A stretch of 64,000 nt of DNA from Arthrobacter sp. Soil736 (GTDB taxonomy: Bacteria; Actinomycetota; Actinomycetes; Actinomycetales; Micrococcaceae). The notes beneath the pieces are model-generated. The model ran no database searches. It had not been told where the DNA came from and saw only the letters and a list, made by a program, of their open reading frames with translations. Positions 43,838 to 52,919 of this stretch are shown piece by piece. The stretch is taken from the NCBI RefSeq assembly GCF_001428005.1, contig NZ_LMSB01000066.1, positions 103,028 through 167,027 of the forward strand. Direction: 5' to 3'. Numbering within the stretch: position 1 is the stretch's first letter; every line of letters begins with the position of its first letter. Position numbers and translations under genes: made by a program.

Positions 43838-44410
43838 GTGAGCAAGAAACCCGGACTGACAGTCCTCGCTGGTCCTACGGCTGTTGGCAAAGGCACCGTG
43901 TCCACCTATATCCGCGACAATTACCCCGAGGTCTGGCTGTCCGTTTCGGCTACCACGCGTGCTCCGCGGCCCGGGGAGGTCGACGGAGTGCACTACTACT
44001 TCAAGTCGAAGGAGGAGTTCGAGTCCCTGGTGGCCGCCGGCGAATTCCTGGAATGGGCCGTGGTGCATGGACAGAACACCTACGGCACTCTGAAGAGCAC
44101 GGTAAAGCAGGCTATTGCCGAAGGACGTTCGGTCCTGCTCGAGATCGACCTACAGGGCGCACGCCAGGTAAAGCGGGCCCTTCCGGATGCGCAGTTCGTG
44201 TTCCTTGCACCGCCCAGTTGGGAAGAGTTGGTACGTCGCCTTGTGGGCCGTGGCACGGAAACCGCCGAGGAACAGCAGCGACGGCTGGAAACCGGTAAAG
44301 TAGAACTTGCTGCTGAACCGGAGTTCGACCACACCGTTATTAATGACGACGTTCGCCGGGCAGCGGACGAGCTTGTTTCACTCATGGGGCTGACCCCGCA
44401 CCCGCGCTAG
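43838..44410 (+). CDS. gmk: Guanylate kinase
   Basis: 190 residues from GTG 43838 after AAAGGAA. The P-loop is GPTAVGKGT; the GMP-binding SATTRAPRPGEVDGVHYYF and EWAVVHGQNTYGT motifs follow, then LLEIDLQGARQVKRALPDAQFVFLAPPSWEELVRRLVGRGTE. It phosphorylates GMP to GDP. Standard length. rpoZ follows after 39 bp. Confidence 0.97.
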   Translation: MSKKPGLTVLAGPTAVGKGTVSTYIRDNYPEVWLSVSATTRAPRPGEVDGVHYYFKSKEEFESLVAAGEFLEWAVVHGQNTYGTLKSTVKQAIAEGRSVLLEIDLQGARQVKRALPDAQFVFLAPPSWEELVRRLVGRGTETAEEQQRRLETGKVELAAEPEFDHTVINDDVRRAADELVSLMGLTPHPR

Positions 44411-44449
44411 CCGCAGGAAGCCATCAGCCCGTTAGAATTTGGAGAATTC

Positions 44450-44710
44450 GTGTCCACGAACCTTGAAGGCATCATCAACCCGCCGATCGACGAGCTGCTG
44501 AAGGCTGCCGATTCGAAGTACGGACTGGTGATTTTCGGTGCCAAGCGTGCACGCCAGATCAACGCTTACTACGCCCAGCTGCACGAGGGCCTGTTCGAGT
44601 ACGTTGGACCGCTGGTTGACACCAAGCTGAACGAGAAGTCGCTGTCCATCGCGCTGCGCGAGATCAACGAAGGCAAGCTGGTCGCCACTCCCGTCGAAGC
44701 TGCAGAGTAA
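44450..44710 (+). CDS. rpoZ: DNA-directed RNA polymerase omega subunit
   Basis: 86 residues from GTG 44450. IDELLKAADSKYGLVIFGAKRARQINAYYAQ contains the conserved omega core that clamps the beta-prime C-terminus, and KSLSIALREINEGKL ends it. It assists assembly of RNA polymerase. Its place between gmk and coaBC is conserved across actinobacteria. Confidence 0.96.
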   Translation: MSTNLEGIINPPIDELLKAADSKYGLVIFGAKRARQINAYYAQLHEGLFEYVGPLVDTKLNEKSLSIALREINEGKLVATPVEAAE

Positions 44711-44750
44711 CTTCCGCAGAGTAAACAGACTGCCTGTTGACGGAGGTCAC

Positions 44751-46013
44751 GTGCGCATAGTCCTCGGAGTCGGGGGAGGGATTGCCGCCTACAAGGTGGC
44801 GTCGCTCCTCCGGCTTTTTACTGAAGCCGGCCACGACGTCACGGTCATCCCCACCGAAGCGGCCACCCGCTTTGTCGGTGTGGCAACCTGGGAGGCGCTC
44901 TCCGGAAACCCGGTGACCAACAGCGTCTTCGACGACGTCCACCTGGTCAATCACGTCCGGCTCGGCCACGAGGCAGACCTGATGGTCGTAGCCCCGGCGA
45001 CCGCAGACCTCCTGGCCCGCGCCGCCACCGGGCAGGCCAACGACCTGCTCACCAACACGCTGCTCATGGCCAGCGGCCCCGTGCTCTTCGCCCCCGCCAT
45101 GCACACCGAAATGTGGCAGCACCCCGCAACGCAGGCCAACGTGGAAACGCTGCGCAGCCGGGGCGCAACCGTGCTGGAACCCGCCAGCGGGCGCCTGACC
45201 GGCTCGGACTCAGGTCCGGGCCGCCTGCCTGAACCCGAGGCCATCTTTGAAGCGGCCATGGCCTTGGCTCGCGGCCTGCAGGAATCCGTTCCCGGGCATG
45301 GCGCGACTGAGGCCCCGCTCTTTCCGCTCACCGGCCGGACCGTGACCATCAGCGCCGGCGGCACCCGCGAACCCCTGGACCCCGTCCGGTTCCTCGGAAA
45401 CCGCTCCTCCGGAAAGCAGGGCGTCGCGCTGGCCGCCGCGGCCCGGGACGCCGGAGCGACGGTGCGGCTCGTGGCCGCCCACATGGAGGTGCCCGCTCCG
45501 GCAGGCGTCGAACTCGTGGAGGTGGAGACGGCCCTGCAGCTCCGGGAAGCCGTCCTGACGGCGGCAGCCGATTCCGACGTCGTTATCATGGCCGCCGCGG
45601 TAGCGGACTTCCGCCCCGCAGACGTCTCCGGCACCAAAATCAAGAAGCGGGATGATGCCGCTGATCCCGTCATCACGCTCATCCGGAATCCCGATATCCT
45701 CCATGAACTCGTCGCCGTCCGCGATGCCGGGGGCAACAGCCAACTCGTGGTCGGCTTCGCCGCCGAGACGGGGGACGCCCACGGCGACGTCCTCGGGTAT
45801 GCCGAGGAGAAGCTGAAACGCAAGGGCTGCGACCTGCTCGTGGTGAACCACGTGGGCTCGGACAAGGTTTTCGGCCAGGACCACAACTCCGTGGTCATCC
45901 TTTCGCGGACCGGCTCCGAACCCCAATCGGCGTCCGGCTCCAAACAGGACGTGGCCGCCGTTGTCATCGATCGCATCAGCGCCGAGCTGAGCAAGGTCTT
46001 TCCGCGAACCTGA
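44751..46013 (+). CDS. coaBC: Bifunctional phosphopantothenoylcysteine decarboxylase / phosphopantothenate-cysteine ligase
   Basis: 420 residues from GTG 44751. The N-terminal CoaC flavoprotein (about 1-180) has GGGIAAYKVASLLR, VNHVRLGHEADLMVVAPATAD with its catalytic His, and APAMHTEMWQHPA; the last differs from the PxMNxxMW motif of E. coli but is usual in actinobacteria. The CoaB part has ISAGGTREPLDPVRFLGNRSSGKQG and VIMAAAVADFRP. Together they make 4'-phosphopantetheine on the way to CoA. It sits between rpoZ and metK. Confidence 0.96.
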   Translation: MRIVLGVGGGIAAYKVASLLRLFTEAGHDVTVIPTEAATRFVGVATWEALSGNPVTNSVFDDVHLVNHVRLGHEADLMVVAPATADLLARAATGQANDLLTNTLLMASGPVLFAPAMHTEMWQHPATQANVETLRSRGATVLEPASGRLTGSDSGPGRLPEPEAIFEAAMALARGLQESVPGHGATEAPLFPLTGRTVTISAGGTREPLDPVRFLGNRSSGKQGVALAAAARDAGATVRLVAAHMEVPAPAGVELVEVETALQLREAVLTAAADSDVVIMAAAVADFRPADVSGTKIKKRDDAADPVITLIRNPDILHELVAVRDAGGNSQLVVGFAAETGDAHGDVLGYAEEKLKRKGCDLLVVNHVGSDKVFGQDHNSVVILSRTGSEPQSASGSKQDVAAVVIDRISAELSKVFPRT

Positions 46014-46019
46014 CGGGCG

Positions 46020-46036
46020 TAAGGAACGTCTCCTTA
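46020..46036. promoter_or_regulatory. Short palindrome upstream of metK
   Basis: TAAGGA and TCCTTA form a perfect 6-bp inverted repeat with a 5-nt spacer. It lies just after the coaBC stop and 54 bp before metK. It might be an operator or a weak hairpin. No SAM riboswitch fits in this gap. Confidence 0.3.
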
Positions 46037-46089
46037 GCATGGGGACATACGGTGCCGCCCGTCCGTTTGCCAACCAGTAAGGTAGTTGA

Positions 46090-47325
46090 GTGACTTTACC
46101 GCTGCACATTCCAGAATCCCACGGGTCCGTACCGTCCCGGCTCCGGCTTTTCACGTCTGAATCGGTGACCGAAGGCCACCCGGACAAGATCTGTGACCAG
46201 ATCAGTGACGCGATCCTGGACGCCCTTCTCGCCAAGGACCCGGAGTCCCGCGTCGCCGTGGAGACCATGGCCACCACCGGCCTGGTACATGTTGCCGGCG
46301 AGGTCACCACGGACGCCTACGTCGAGATCCCGCAGATCGTCCGCGAAACCATCCTGGGCATCGGCTACGACTCGTCGGCCAACGGCTTCGACGGCGCCCG
46401 CTGCGGCGTGTCCGTATCCATCGGCCAGCAGTCGAACGACATCGCCGGCGGAGTCTTCAATTCGCTGGAAGCCCGCGAAGGCCGCCAGGTGGACGACTAC
46501 GATCTCCAGGGCGCCGGGGACCAGGGCCTCATGTTCGGCTATGCCAGCGATGAGACGCCGTCCTATATGCCCGTCCCGATCTGGATCGCCCACCGGCTGT
46601 CCGAGCGGCTCACCGAAGTGCGCAAGAGCGGCGAACTGTCGTACCTGCGTCCGGACGGAAAGACCCAGGCCACCATCGGGTACGACGGCGACCGGCCGGT
46701 TTCGGTCGAGACCATCGTGATCTCCAGCCAGCACGCCGAGGGTTTCAGCCTCGACCAGCTCCGGGCCGACCTCGCCTCGCATGTGATCGACCCCGTGCTT
46801 GCCCTCTCAAACCTCGATATCTCCCGCACTGCCAACATTCTCAACCCCGCAGGGGCGTTTGTGATCGGCGGACCGGTCGGCGACGCCGGGCTCACCGGCC
46901 GCAAGATCATTGTCGACACCTACGGCGGCATGGCACGCCACGGCGGCGGCGCCTTCTCCGGCAAGGACCCGTCCAAGGTGGACCGCTCCGCGGCGTACGC
47001 CATGCGCTGGGTTGCCAAGAACGTGGTGGCGGCCGGACTGGCCAAGCGGGCCGAGATCCAGATTGCCTACGCCATCGGCCAGGCCCGCCCTGTGGGCACG
47101 TACGTGGAAACGTTCGGAACCGAGACCGTGGATCCTGCCAAGATCAGTGCCGCGATCGCTGACATCTTTGATCTCCGGCCCCGCGCCATCATCGATGCGC
47201 TGGACCTCAAGCGCCCCATCTACGCCAAGACGGCCGCCCACGGCCACTTCGGCCGGGACGATCCGGACTTCACCTGGGAGCGCCTGGACCGCGTGGAGGA
47301 CCTTAAGGCGTACTTCAACGCCTAA
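46090..47325 (+). CDS. metK: S-adenosylmethionine synthase
   Basis: 411 residues from GTG 46090. FTSESVTEGHPDKICDQISDAILDA, GAGDQGLMFGYA, GGGAFSGKDPSKVDRSAAYA and HFGR are the ATP/Met and metal-binding signatures. It makes S-adenosylmethionine from methionine and ATP. TAAGGT lies six bases before the GTG and could be a -10 box of a leaderless transcript, or AAGGT may serve as a weak ribosome-binding site. A slightly extended N-terminus (about 16 residues before the first motif) is normal for actinobacteria. Confidence 0.97.
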   Translation: MTLPLHIPESHGSVPSRLRLFTSESVTEGHPDKICDQISDAILDALLAKDPESRVAVETMATTGLVHVAGEVTTDAYVEIPQIVRETILGIGYDSSANGFDGARCGVSVSIGQQSNDIAGGVFNSLEAREGRQVDDYDLQGAGDQGLMFGYASDETPSYMPVPIWIAHRLSERLTEVRKSGELSYLRPDGKTQATIGYDGDRPVSVETIVISSQHAEGFSLDQLRADLASHVIDPVLALSNLDISRTANILNPAGAFVIGGPVGDAGLTGRKIIVDTYGGMARHGGGAFSGKDPSKVDRSAAYAMRWVAKNVVAAGLAKRAEIQIAYAIGQARPVGTYVETFGTETVDPAKISAAIADIFDLRPRAIIDALDLKRPIYAKTAAHGHFGRDDPDFTWERLDRVEDLKAYFNA

Positions 47326-47408
47326 GCCGTTGCCCGAAGGCGTCAGCAGCCGGGAATGTCAGACCCCTGTGCTTGGCTGGTGGTTAATTCAGGACGGAGG
47401 TAGGCGCT

Positions 47409-49562
47409 ATGACGGACGCTATGACTTCTGCCGGCATGCCGGACCAACCCCTGCAGCTTTCCTTGCTGCAGGGGTTTCCTGCCAGTGCCAGGACCGCTGC
47501 CGGGCCGCCGCTGGCCAGCGTCCGCCCGGTGGCCCGCGTGCTTATCGAATCGTCCCTGCCGCACCTGGACCGGCCGTTCGATTACAGCGTGCCCGCCGAA
47601 CTCGATGAAACAGCGCAGCCCGGGGTCCGGGTCAAGGTGAAGTTCAGCGGCCAGGAACTGAACGGCTACATCCTGGAGCGGGCCGAGGAGTCCGACGCCG
47701 GCCATGTCCTGGTGCCGCTGCATAAGGTCATCTCGCCTGTCGCTGTCCTCACGCCCGAACTTCGCGAGCTTGCCAACCGTGTTGCCGCCCGTTATGCAGG
47801 CACGGTCAGTGATGTGCTCCGGGTGGCCGTACCGCCCAGGGTGGTCAAGGTGGAGAAGGAGATTGCGGCCGAGGATACGGTGCCGCCGACGGCGGCCGAC
47901 TCCGTGCCGGGTGCCGGTGCCGGTGCCGGGTGGTCAGATTACCGGAACGGCTCCGCGTTTCTCCGTCACCTGAGCGCCGGGGGCTCGCCCCGTGCGGTCC
48001 TGAGCGCCCTGCAGGGCTTCGGCCCGGACAGCTGGCCCCGTCTCCTTGCCGGGGCGGTCGCGGCCGTTCGGCGATCCGGCCGCGGCGCGGTGGTCGTGGT
48101 CCCTGACTACCGTGACCTGGACAGGGTGCAGGCCGCACTGGAGGAGGTACTTCCCGCCGGGGACATTGCCCGTCTCACGGCAGACGACGGCCAGACGCCC
48201 AGATACCGCAGCTACCTTAGGGTCCTCAACGGCACTGCCGGCGTGGCGGTCGGCACCCGCTCGGCGGCCTACGCGCCGGTCCGGAACCTCGGCCTCGCGG
48301 TGTGCTGGGACGACGGCGACGATCTCCATGTGGAGCAGCGCTCCCCGTACGCCCACTCCCGGGAGGTGCTCCTGCTCCGGGCGGAGCAGGAAGGCGCCGC
48401 ATGCCTGCTGGCGGGGCACACCCGCAGCACCGAACTGCAGCGACTCGTGGATGCAGGCTGGGCCATGCCCGTGGAGGCTGAGCGCACTGTGGTCCGCCGG
48501 ACCGTTCCCCGCGTGCTCAACACGGCCGACAGCTTTGAAATGGAACGCGACCCCCTGGCCAGGATGGCACGCCTGCCCGGCGCTGCGTGGCGCACGGCCA
48601 AGGAAGGACTGGAACGCGGACCGGTGCTGGTTCAGGTGGCCCGCTCCGGGTATGCTCCGTCGCTGGCCTGCGAGACGTGCCGTGAGCCCGCCCGCTGCCA
48701 GTCCTGCCAGGGGCCGTTGGCCATTGCCGGTGCTTCCGGGAGTTCCGCGGTGCCGCAGTGCCGGTGGTGTTCGACGCCGGCGCCTGCCTGGCGCTGCAGC
48801 CATTGCAGCGGCGCGCGGCTGCGCCGTGGTGCCACGGGGGTTCTGCGCACGGCCGAAGAACTGGGCAGGGCGTTCCCGGGCAAGGCGGTCGTCACTTCCT
48901 CCGGGGACCACGTCAAAGCCACCGTCCCGGACACCGGGGCACTCATCGTGGCCACCGTAGGTGCCGAGCCCGTCGCCACCGGCGGCTACGCGGCCGCCCT
49001 GCTTCTCGACGGCGATTCGCTGCTGCGCCGCGAAAACCTGCGGGCGGGGGAGGATGCCGTGCGGCGGTGGTTCAATGCCGCGGCCCTCGTGCGCCCGGCA
49101 AGGGAAGGCGGCATCGTGGTGATCACCGCCGACGACACCGCCGCTGTGGGCGCGCTGCTGCGGTGGGACCCGGCCGGGTATGCGGAGCGCGAGCTGGCAC
49201 TGCGCACCGAACTGCAGCTTCCGCCCGCGGTAAGGGTGGCTTCCGTGACCGGGGGCCGCACCGCCGTCGGTCATTTCACTGCGTCGGTCACCAAGCTTCT
49301 CGCGGGGGAGGGCGTGGAACTGCGCATCGCCGGTCCTGCTCCGCTGTTCCCTGCCACACACTTGCCTGCGGCCGCGCCGGGGCAGGGCGCCGGGGCCGCA
49401 ACGGCGAGGGCCGGGGCGGAGGACGTTCGCACGCTCTTGTTCATTCCGTACGGCCAGGCCGGCGCCGTGACCAGGCTCCTCAGGGCCGCGAAGGCCGCTA
49501 GTGCGGCGAAACGCAGCGAGGACCCGGTGCAGCTGCGGCTCGACGGCGTGGACGTCCTCTAG
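47409..49562 (+). CDS. priA: PriA-like primosomal protein lacking helicase motifs
   Basis: 717 residues. The N-terminal DNA-binding domain (VARVLIESSLPHLDRPFDYSVP) and the zinc-binding cysteine cluster (CETCREPARCQSCQGPL, CRWCSTPAPAWRCSHCSG) are those of PriA. The Walker A region reads LSALQGFGPDSWPRL with no GKT, and the DEAH box is replaced by CWDDGDDLH. It is therefore the actinobacterial form that cannot be an ATP-driven helicase and is thought to act structurally in replication restart. The C-terminus has Ala/Gly-rich loops. It follows metK by 83 bp, as in relatives. Confidence 0.93.
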   Translation: MTDAMTSAGMPDQPLQLSLLQGFPASARTAAGPPLASVRPVARVLIESSLPHLDRPFDYSVPAELDETAQPGVRVKVKFSGQELNGYILERAEESDAGHVLVPLHKVISPVAVLTPELRELANRVAARYAGTVSDVLRVAVPPRVVKVEKEIAAEDTVPPTAADSVPGAGAGAGWSDYRNGSAFLRHLSAGGSPRAVLSALQGFGPDSWPRLLAGAVAAVRRSGRGAVVVVPDYRDLDRVQAALEEVLPAGDIARLTADDGQTPRYRSYLRVLNGTAGVAVGTRSAAYAPVRNLGLAVCWDDGDDLHVEQRSPYAHSREVLLLRAEQEGAACLLAGHTRSTELQRLVDAGWAMPVEAERTVVRRTVPRVLNTADSFEMERDPLARMARLPGAAWRTAKEGLERGPVLVQVARSGYAPSLACETCREPARCQSCQGPLAIAGASGSSAVPQCRWCSTPAPAWRCSHCSGARLRRGATGVLRTAEELGRAFPGKAVVTSSGDHVKATVPDTGALIVATVGAEPVATGGYAAALLLDGDSLLRRENLRAGEDAVRRWFNAAALVRPAREGGIVVITADDTAAVGALLRWDPAGYAERELALRTELQLPPAVRVASVTGGRTAVGHFTASVTKLLAGEGVELRIAGPAPLFPATHLPAAAPGQGAGAATARAGAEDVRTLLFIPYGQAGAVTRLLRAAKAASAAKRSEDPVQLRLDGVDVL

Positions 49563-49568
49563 GCAGGC

Positions 49569-50645
49569 CTAGCCGGCGCGGAGTGCCATGACTTCCGCCG
49601 CGACGTCAACCAGCTGCCGGGCGGACTCGTCCCAGCTGAACTCGTTGGCGCGTTCCACGGAGCGCCGAGACACTTCCTGCCAGTGGCGGCCGTCGCCGAG
49701 GCCGCTGACCGCCGCGGCAAAGGCGTCCGCCGACTCCGGGTCCACGTACGTGGCGACGTCGGCGCCCACCTCACGGAAAATCGGAATGTCGCTGGCGATG
49801 ACCGGAGTGCCCAGCGCCATGGCCTCCACGAGGGGAAGGCCGTAGCCTTCGGCCTTCGACAGGCTGACCAGCGCCGTGGTGCGCTTGAGCAGTGCCGTGT
49901 ATTCGTCGTCGGTGACGCCGTTATGGAAGACGACGTTGGCGCCTTCGGGAATCAAAGCCTCGAGTTCGGTGCGGCGCTGCGGCGTGATCCGGCTGAGCAG
50001 GTGCAGCGTGTAGCCGGACAGCTCGGCCATGCCGGCAAGCATGGTCTCCACGTTCTTGTACGGCATGAACGAACCCATGTAGAGCAGGTTTTTTTCGGCC
50101 CCCGCTGCGGGGTCTCGGGGGAGCTGCGCGGGCTGCGGGGCGTTGCTGACAATGCGGACAGGACGGTTGGTCAGCCGGTACTTGGCCATCAGCGCCTCCG
50201 TGGTCCGGCTGATGGTGGCCACGACGTCCGCGCGGTTGAGCAGGAGCCGTTGGGGCCAGAACGCCTTGTGGTAGAGCCGCCACAGGATGCGGACCGGAGC
50301 CGGCAGGAAGCCCGGCGGCTCCGGGTGCTCGTAGTAGATCAGATCGTGCAGCGTCAGCACCAGGCCGTACTTCCGCCCCCACGTGCCCATGGTCTGCATG
50401 GGGCACACCACCACGTCGGCGCCCAGTTCATTGACCTTCCGCGCCACGAACAGCTCCGCGGGGGAGAGCGGACTGTTGATCAGCGTGTAGGGCACATCCG
50501 GCAGGAGGGCCAGCTGACGGGGGTCGCTGATGAGCATGGAGACGTCGGCGATTTTCGAGGCCGCGGCGATGAGGCTCGCGCCGTAGCGGCTGATGCCGTC
50601 ATGGTGGTCTGTCCGGGTGAAGCGGGCGTCGATGAGAATTTTCAC
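49569..50645 (-). CDS. GT4-type glycosyltransferase family 1 protein
   Basis: 358 residues. ILIDARFTRTDHHDGISRYGASL is the N-terminal donor-domain start with the GxGxY-like loop; LLYMGSFMPYKNVETMLAGMAEL and VSLSKAEGYGLPLVEAMALGTPVIASDIPIFREVG carry the Glu-x7-Glu nucleotide-sugar site of GT-B retaining enzymes. No membrane segment. It transfers a sugar from a nucleotide donor, perhaps to a lipid or cell-wall acceptor. It overlaps the upstream hydrolase gene by 4 bp, so the two are co-translated; acceptor unknown. Confidence 0.9.
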   Translation of the reverse strand: MKILIDARFTRTDHHDGISRYGASLIAAASKIADVSMLISDPRQLALLPDVPYTLINSPLSPAELFVARKVNELGADVVVCPMQTMGTWGRKYGLVLTLHDLIYYEHPEPPGFLPAPVRILWRLYHKAFWPQRLLLNRADVVATISRTTEALMAKYRLTNRPVRIVSNAPQPAQLPRDPAAGAEKNLLYMGSFMPYKNVETMLAGMAELSGYTLHLLSRITPQRRTELEALIPEGANVVFHNGVTDDEYTALLKRTTALVSLSKAEGYGLPLVEAMALGTPVIASDIPIFREVGADVATYVDPESADAFAAAVSGLGDGRHWQEVSRRSVERANEFSWDESARQLVDVAAEVMALRAG

Positions 50646-51571
50646 GCGGGATGATCCTTCAGGAAGCGTCGGATGAAAGCGGCGGCGGGCTCCGGTGTTT
50701 CGTAGTGGATCAGATGCCCGACGCCGGGAATCACGTCCAGTGTGCTGTCCGGGAGCCGGGCCGCGAGCTTGTGCTGGTCCTTCAGCAGGGCGATTTCATC
50801 CTTTTCACCGGCGATCAGCAGCACGGGAAGGGTGAGCTCCTCGGCCACCTCGGCCACGTTGCTGCTGACTGATGCCGTGAAGGATTCCAGCAGGCTCACG
50901 CGGTTGGCGAACGCGCTGAAATAGGCATCGTGTTGCCCGTGAATGAAGGTCAGTAGCTCCTTGTCCTTTGTCTTGGCCATGGCCACGCTCATGACCCTGA
51001 CAATGAGCCGGCTGCGCAGCAGGAGCAGGCCCAAACCCCGGGGGAGCCGGGCCGAGAGCCGGTAGTACAGCACGGCCAGCCGGGTCATGGCGCCCTTGGG
51101 TCCTTCCAGGGCGGGCGCTGCAATGGGGTTTATCAGGATCAGCGGGCGGACGGCCCGCGGGTGGCGGGCGACGAAGTGGGCCGCCACGATGGAGCCGAAG
51201 GAGTGCCCCAGCAGCACGGTGTCCGGACCAAGGTCCAGGGCTTCCATGAAGTCGCTGATGAACTGACCGTAGCGGCGGACGCTGTGGCCGTCGTCGGCAA
51301 AGGCCTCGGAGCTGCCGAAGCCGGGAAGGTCAGGCATGATCAGCCGCATTTCGGGCAGCTGGTCCGCGACCCGCAGCAGCCCGTGGTGATCGCCGCGGAA
51401 GCCGTGGATGACCAGGATGGTGCGCGTCTCCGGCGTTGTCCGTACGGGTTCGTAGGTCCAGTACGCCACAGTGGTGCCCCCGAGGTCGACGTCGGAGGCC
51501 TTGGTTCTCGCTGCAAGGTCGCCGCTGAAAAAAGACGGCGTTGTGGACGGCTCGGAGTCTGCTGTTTGCAT
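50642..51571 (-). CDS. Alpha/beta hydrolase
   Basis: 309 residues. The fold is marked by ILVIHGFRGDHHGLLRVAD (oxyanion hole), MPDLPGFGSS, the nucleophile elbow LLGHSFGSIVA (Ser), and VLLIAGEKDEIALLKDQ with the acid and GVGHLIHYETPE with the catalytic His. A helical cap lies between the elbow and the acid. There is no signal peptide. The substrate cannot be inferred. It lies 12 bp after the aldo/keto reductase gene and overlaps the glycosyltransferase gene, forming a leftward three-gene unit. Confidence 0.9.
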   Translation of the reverse strand: MQTADSEPSTTPSFFSGDLAARTKASDVDLGGTTVAYWTYEPVRTTPETRTILVIHGFRGDHHGLLRVADQLPEMRLIMPDLPGFGSSEAFADDGHSVRRYGQFISDFMEALDLGPDTVLLGHSFGSIVAAHFVARHPRAVRPLILINPIAAPALEGPKGAMTRLAVLYYRLSARLPRGLGLLLLRSRLIVRVMSVAMAKTKDKELLTFIHGQHDAYFSAFANRVSLLESFTASVSSNVAEVAEELTLPVLLIAGEKDEIALLKDQHKLAARLPDSTLDVIPGVGHLIHYETPEPAAAFIRRFLKDHPA

Positions 51572-51583
51572 GCTGTGTGGATC

Positions 51584-52453
51584 CTAGTTGACGTTGTCGG
51601 GGTGGGAGCCGGTGCGGTAGCCGCGGTCCAGGCCCGCGATGTCTGCCATGTCCAGGGCGGAGAGTTCGAAGCGGAAAATATCGAGGTTCTCCCTGATTCT
51701 GTCCGCGGAGCTGGCCTTGGGAATGGCGATATTTCCCAGCTGCAGCTGCCACCGCAGAATGACCTGGGCCGCCGTCACCCGGTGCTCGGCTGCGAGCGCG
51801 ACGATGACGGGATCGTCCAGGACCTGCCCGCGGCCCAGCGGGCTCCATGCCTCCGTCAGGATTCCCAGCCCCCGGTGCTTTTCCCGGAGTTCGGCCTGCT
51901 GCAGCCAGGGATGAAGCTCGATCTGGTTGACGGCAGGCACCACCTCGGCGTTCTCCAGCAGCCGGTCCAGGTGCTGCGGCTGGAAGTTTGATACTCCGAT
52001 CGCCCGCACTTTTCCTTCGCGGTACAGCGTCTCAAGCGCGCGGTACGTCTCCTGGAACAGTCCGCGCTTGGCGCACGGCCAGTGGATCAGGTACATGTCC
52101 ACGTACTCGAGTCCAAGGTTGACCATGGAGGTATCGAAGGCGCGGAGCGTGGCGTCGTAGCCGTGGTCGTCGTTCCAGACCTTGGTAGTGATGAAGAGGT
52201 CTTCGCGCGAGGTGGGCGGTGCGGCCTCGCCCGATCCGCCCCGGGCAGCCTCCACCCCGTACAGCGAAACGATTCCGCGGGCCACGCCGGATTCGTTCCC
52301 GTACATTGCCGCCGTATCGAAGTGCCGGTAACCCGCTTCCAGGGCCGTGGCCACCAACCTGGCAGCGTCCTTCGGTGGAACCTTGTAGAGCCCAAATCCC
52401 AACTGGTCGATCAGCACGCCGTTGTTCAGGCTGAGCCGGGGTGAGGTAATCAT
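51584..52453 (-). CDS. Aldo/keto reductase
   Basis: 289 residues from ATG 52453. The tetrad Asp (HFDTAAMYGNE, with Tyr), Lys (ITTKVWNDDHG) and His (YLIHWP) is intact, and AIGVSNFQPQHLDRLL, NQIELHPWLQQAEL and IPKASSADRIRENLDIF are the AKR barrel and NADPH-binding motifs. It should reduce carbonyls with NADPH; the closest pattern is the 2,5-diketogluconate reductase-like group. TAGAGT sits 7 bases upstream of the start without a ribosome-binding site, so it may be leaderless. An insertion of about 13 residues (AARGGSGEAAPPT) lies after the Tyr helix. Confidence 0.93.
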   Translation of the reverse strand: MITSPRLSLNNGVLIDQLGFGLYKVPPKDAARLVATALEAGYRHFDTAAMYGNESGVARGIVSLYGVEAARGGSGEAAPPTSREDLFITTKVWNDDHGYDATLRAFDTSMVNLGLEYVDMYLIHWPCAKRGLFQETYRALETLYREGKVRAIGVSNFQPQHLDRLLENAEVVPAVNQIELHPWLQQAELREKHRGLGILTEAWSPLGRGQVLDDPVIVALAAEHRVTAAQVILRWQLQLGNIAIPKASSADRIRENLDIFRFELSALDMADIAGLDRGYRTGSHPDNVN

Positions 52454-52588
52454 GGTTATGACTCTACCGATACGGCGCAGGGACGCGTGGAACCGCAAGG
52501 GGCAGTGGCGGCTGATTCGCCGCCCCGCTGGCCGGGCATTCCATGGATTTACGACGAACTCTGCCGTGAAAGACTCAGTGGATGACTC

Positions 52589-52744
52589 GTGATTTGGTGG
52601 GCTGCCCTGGCCGCCCGCGGTGATGAGCACGGCTGGACGCACCTTTTTGCCGACAAGTATCCAAACGCAGGTGGCGCAGGCCATTACGCTGCCTACCTTG
52701 TTAACTCAGACGGTTTCGAAGTCGAACTCGTCGCAACCGGATGA
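52589..52744 (+). pseudogene. Remnant of a VOC (glyoxalase/bleomycin-resistance type) protein
   Basis: A 51-residue frame with GTG at 52589 encodes the C-terminal third of a VOC domain. Its core reads HGWTHLFADKYPNAGG, followed by HYAAYLVNSDGFEVELVA, the metal-binding Glu strand of the family. A TGA lies just upstream (52583) and no matching N-terminal part is found before it; VOC proteins normally have about 130 residues. No ribosome-binding site precedes it. The remaining bases from 52454 to 52588 and 52745 to 52919 show no gene or repeat. Confidence 0.72.
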
Positions 52745-52919
52745 CATTCCTGCCCGCGCCCAACCGGACGCGTCGCTGCATCCCTAGTGCAAGCCGGTTG
52801 CCCTCTCCATGACGACCCGAGGCCCCGGCAATCCGGTCCCGCACAATTACGCAGGGACTGAACGGATGTCCGGCGGGATCAGCGCTTGAGAGGCCCCGCC
52901 GCCTCAGCGCGTCCGAAGC

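Noticed and set aside
46014..46089. SAM riboswitch upstream of metK
   Set aside because: The 76-nt gap is too short and lacks the multi-stem core of known SAM riboswitches.
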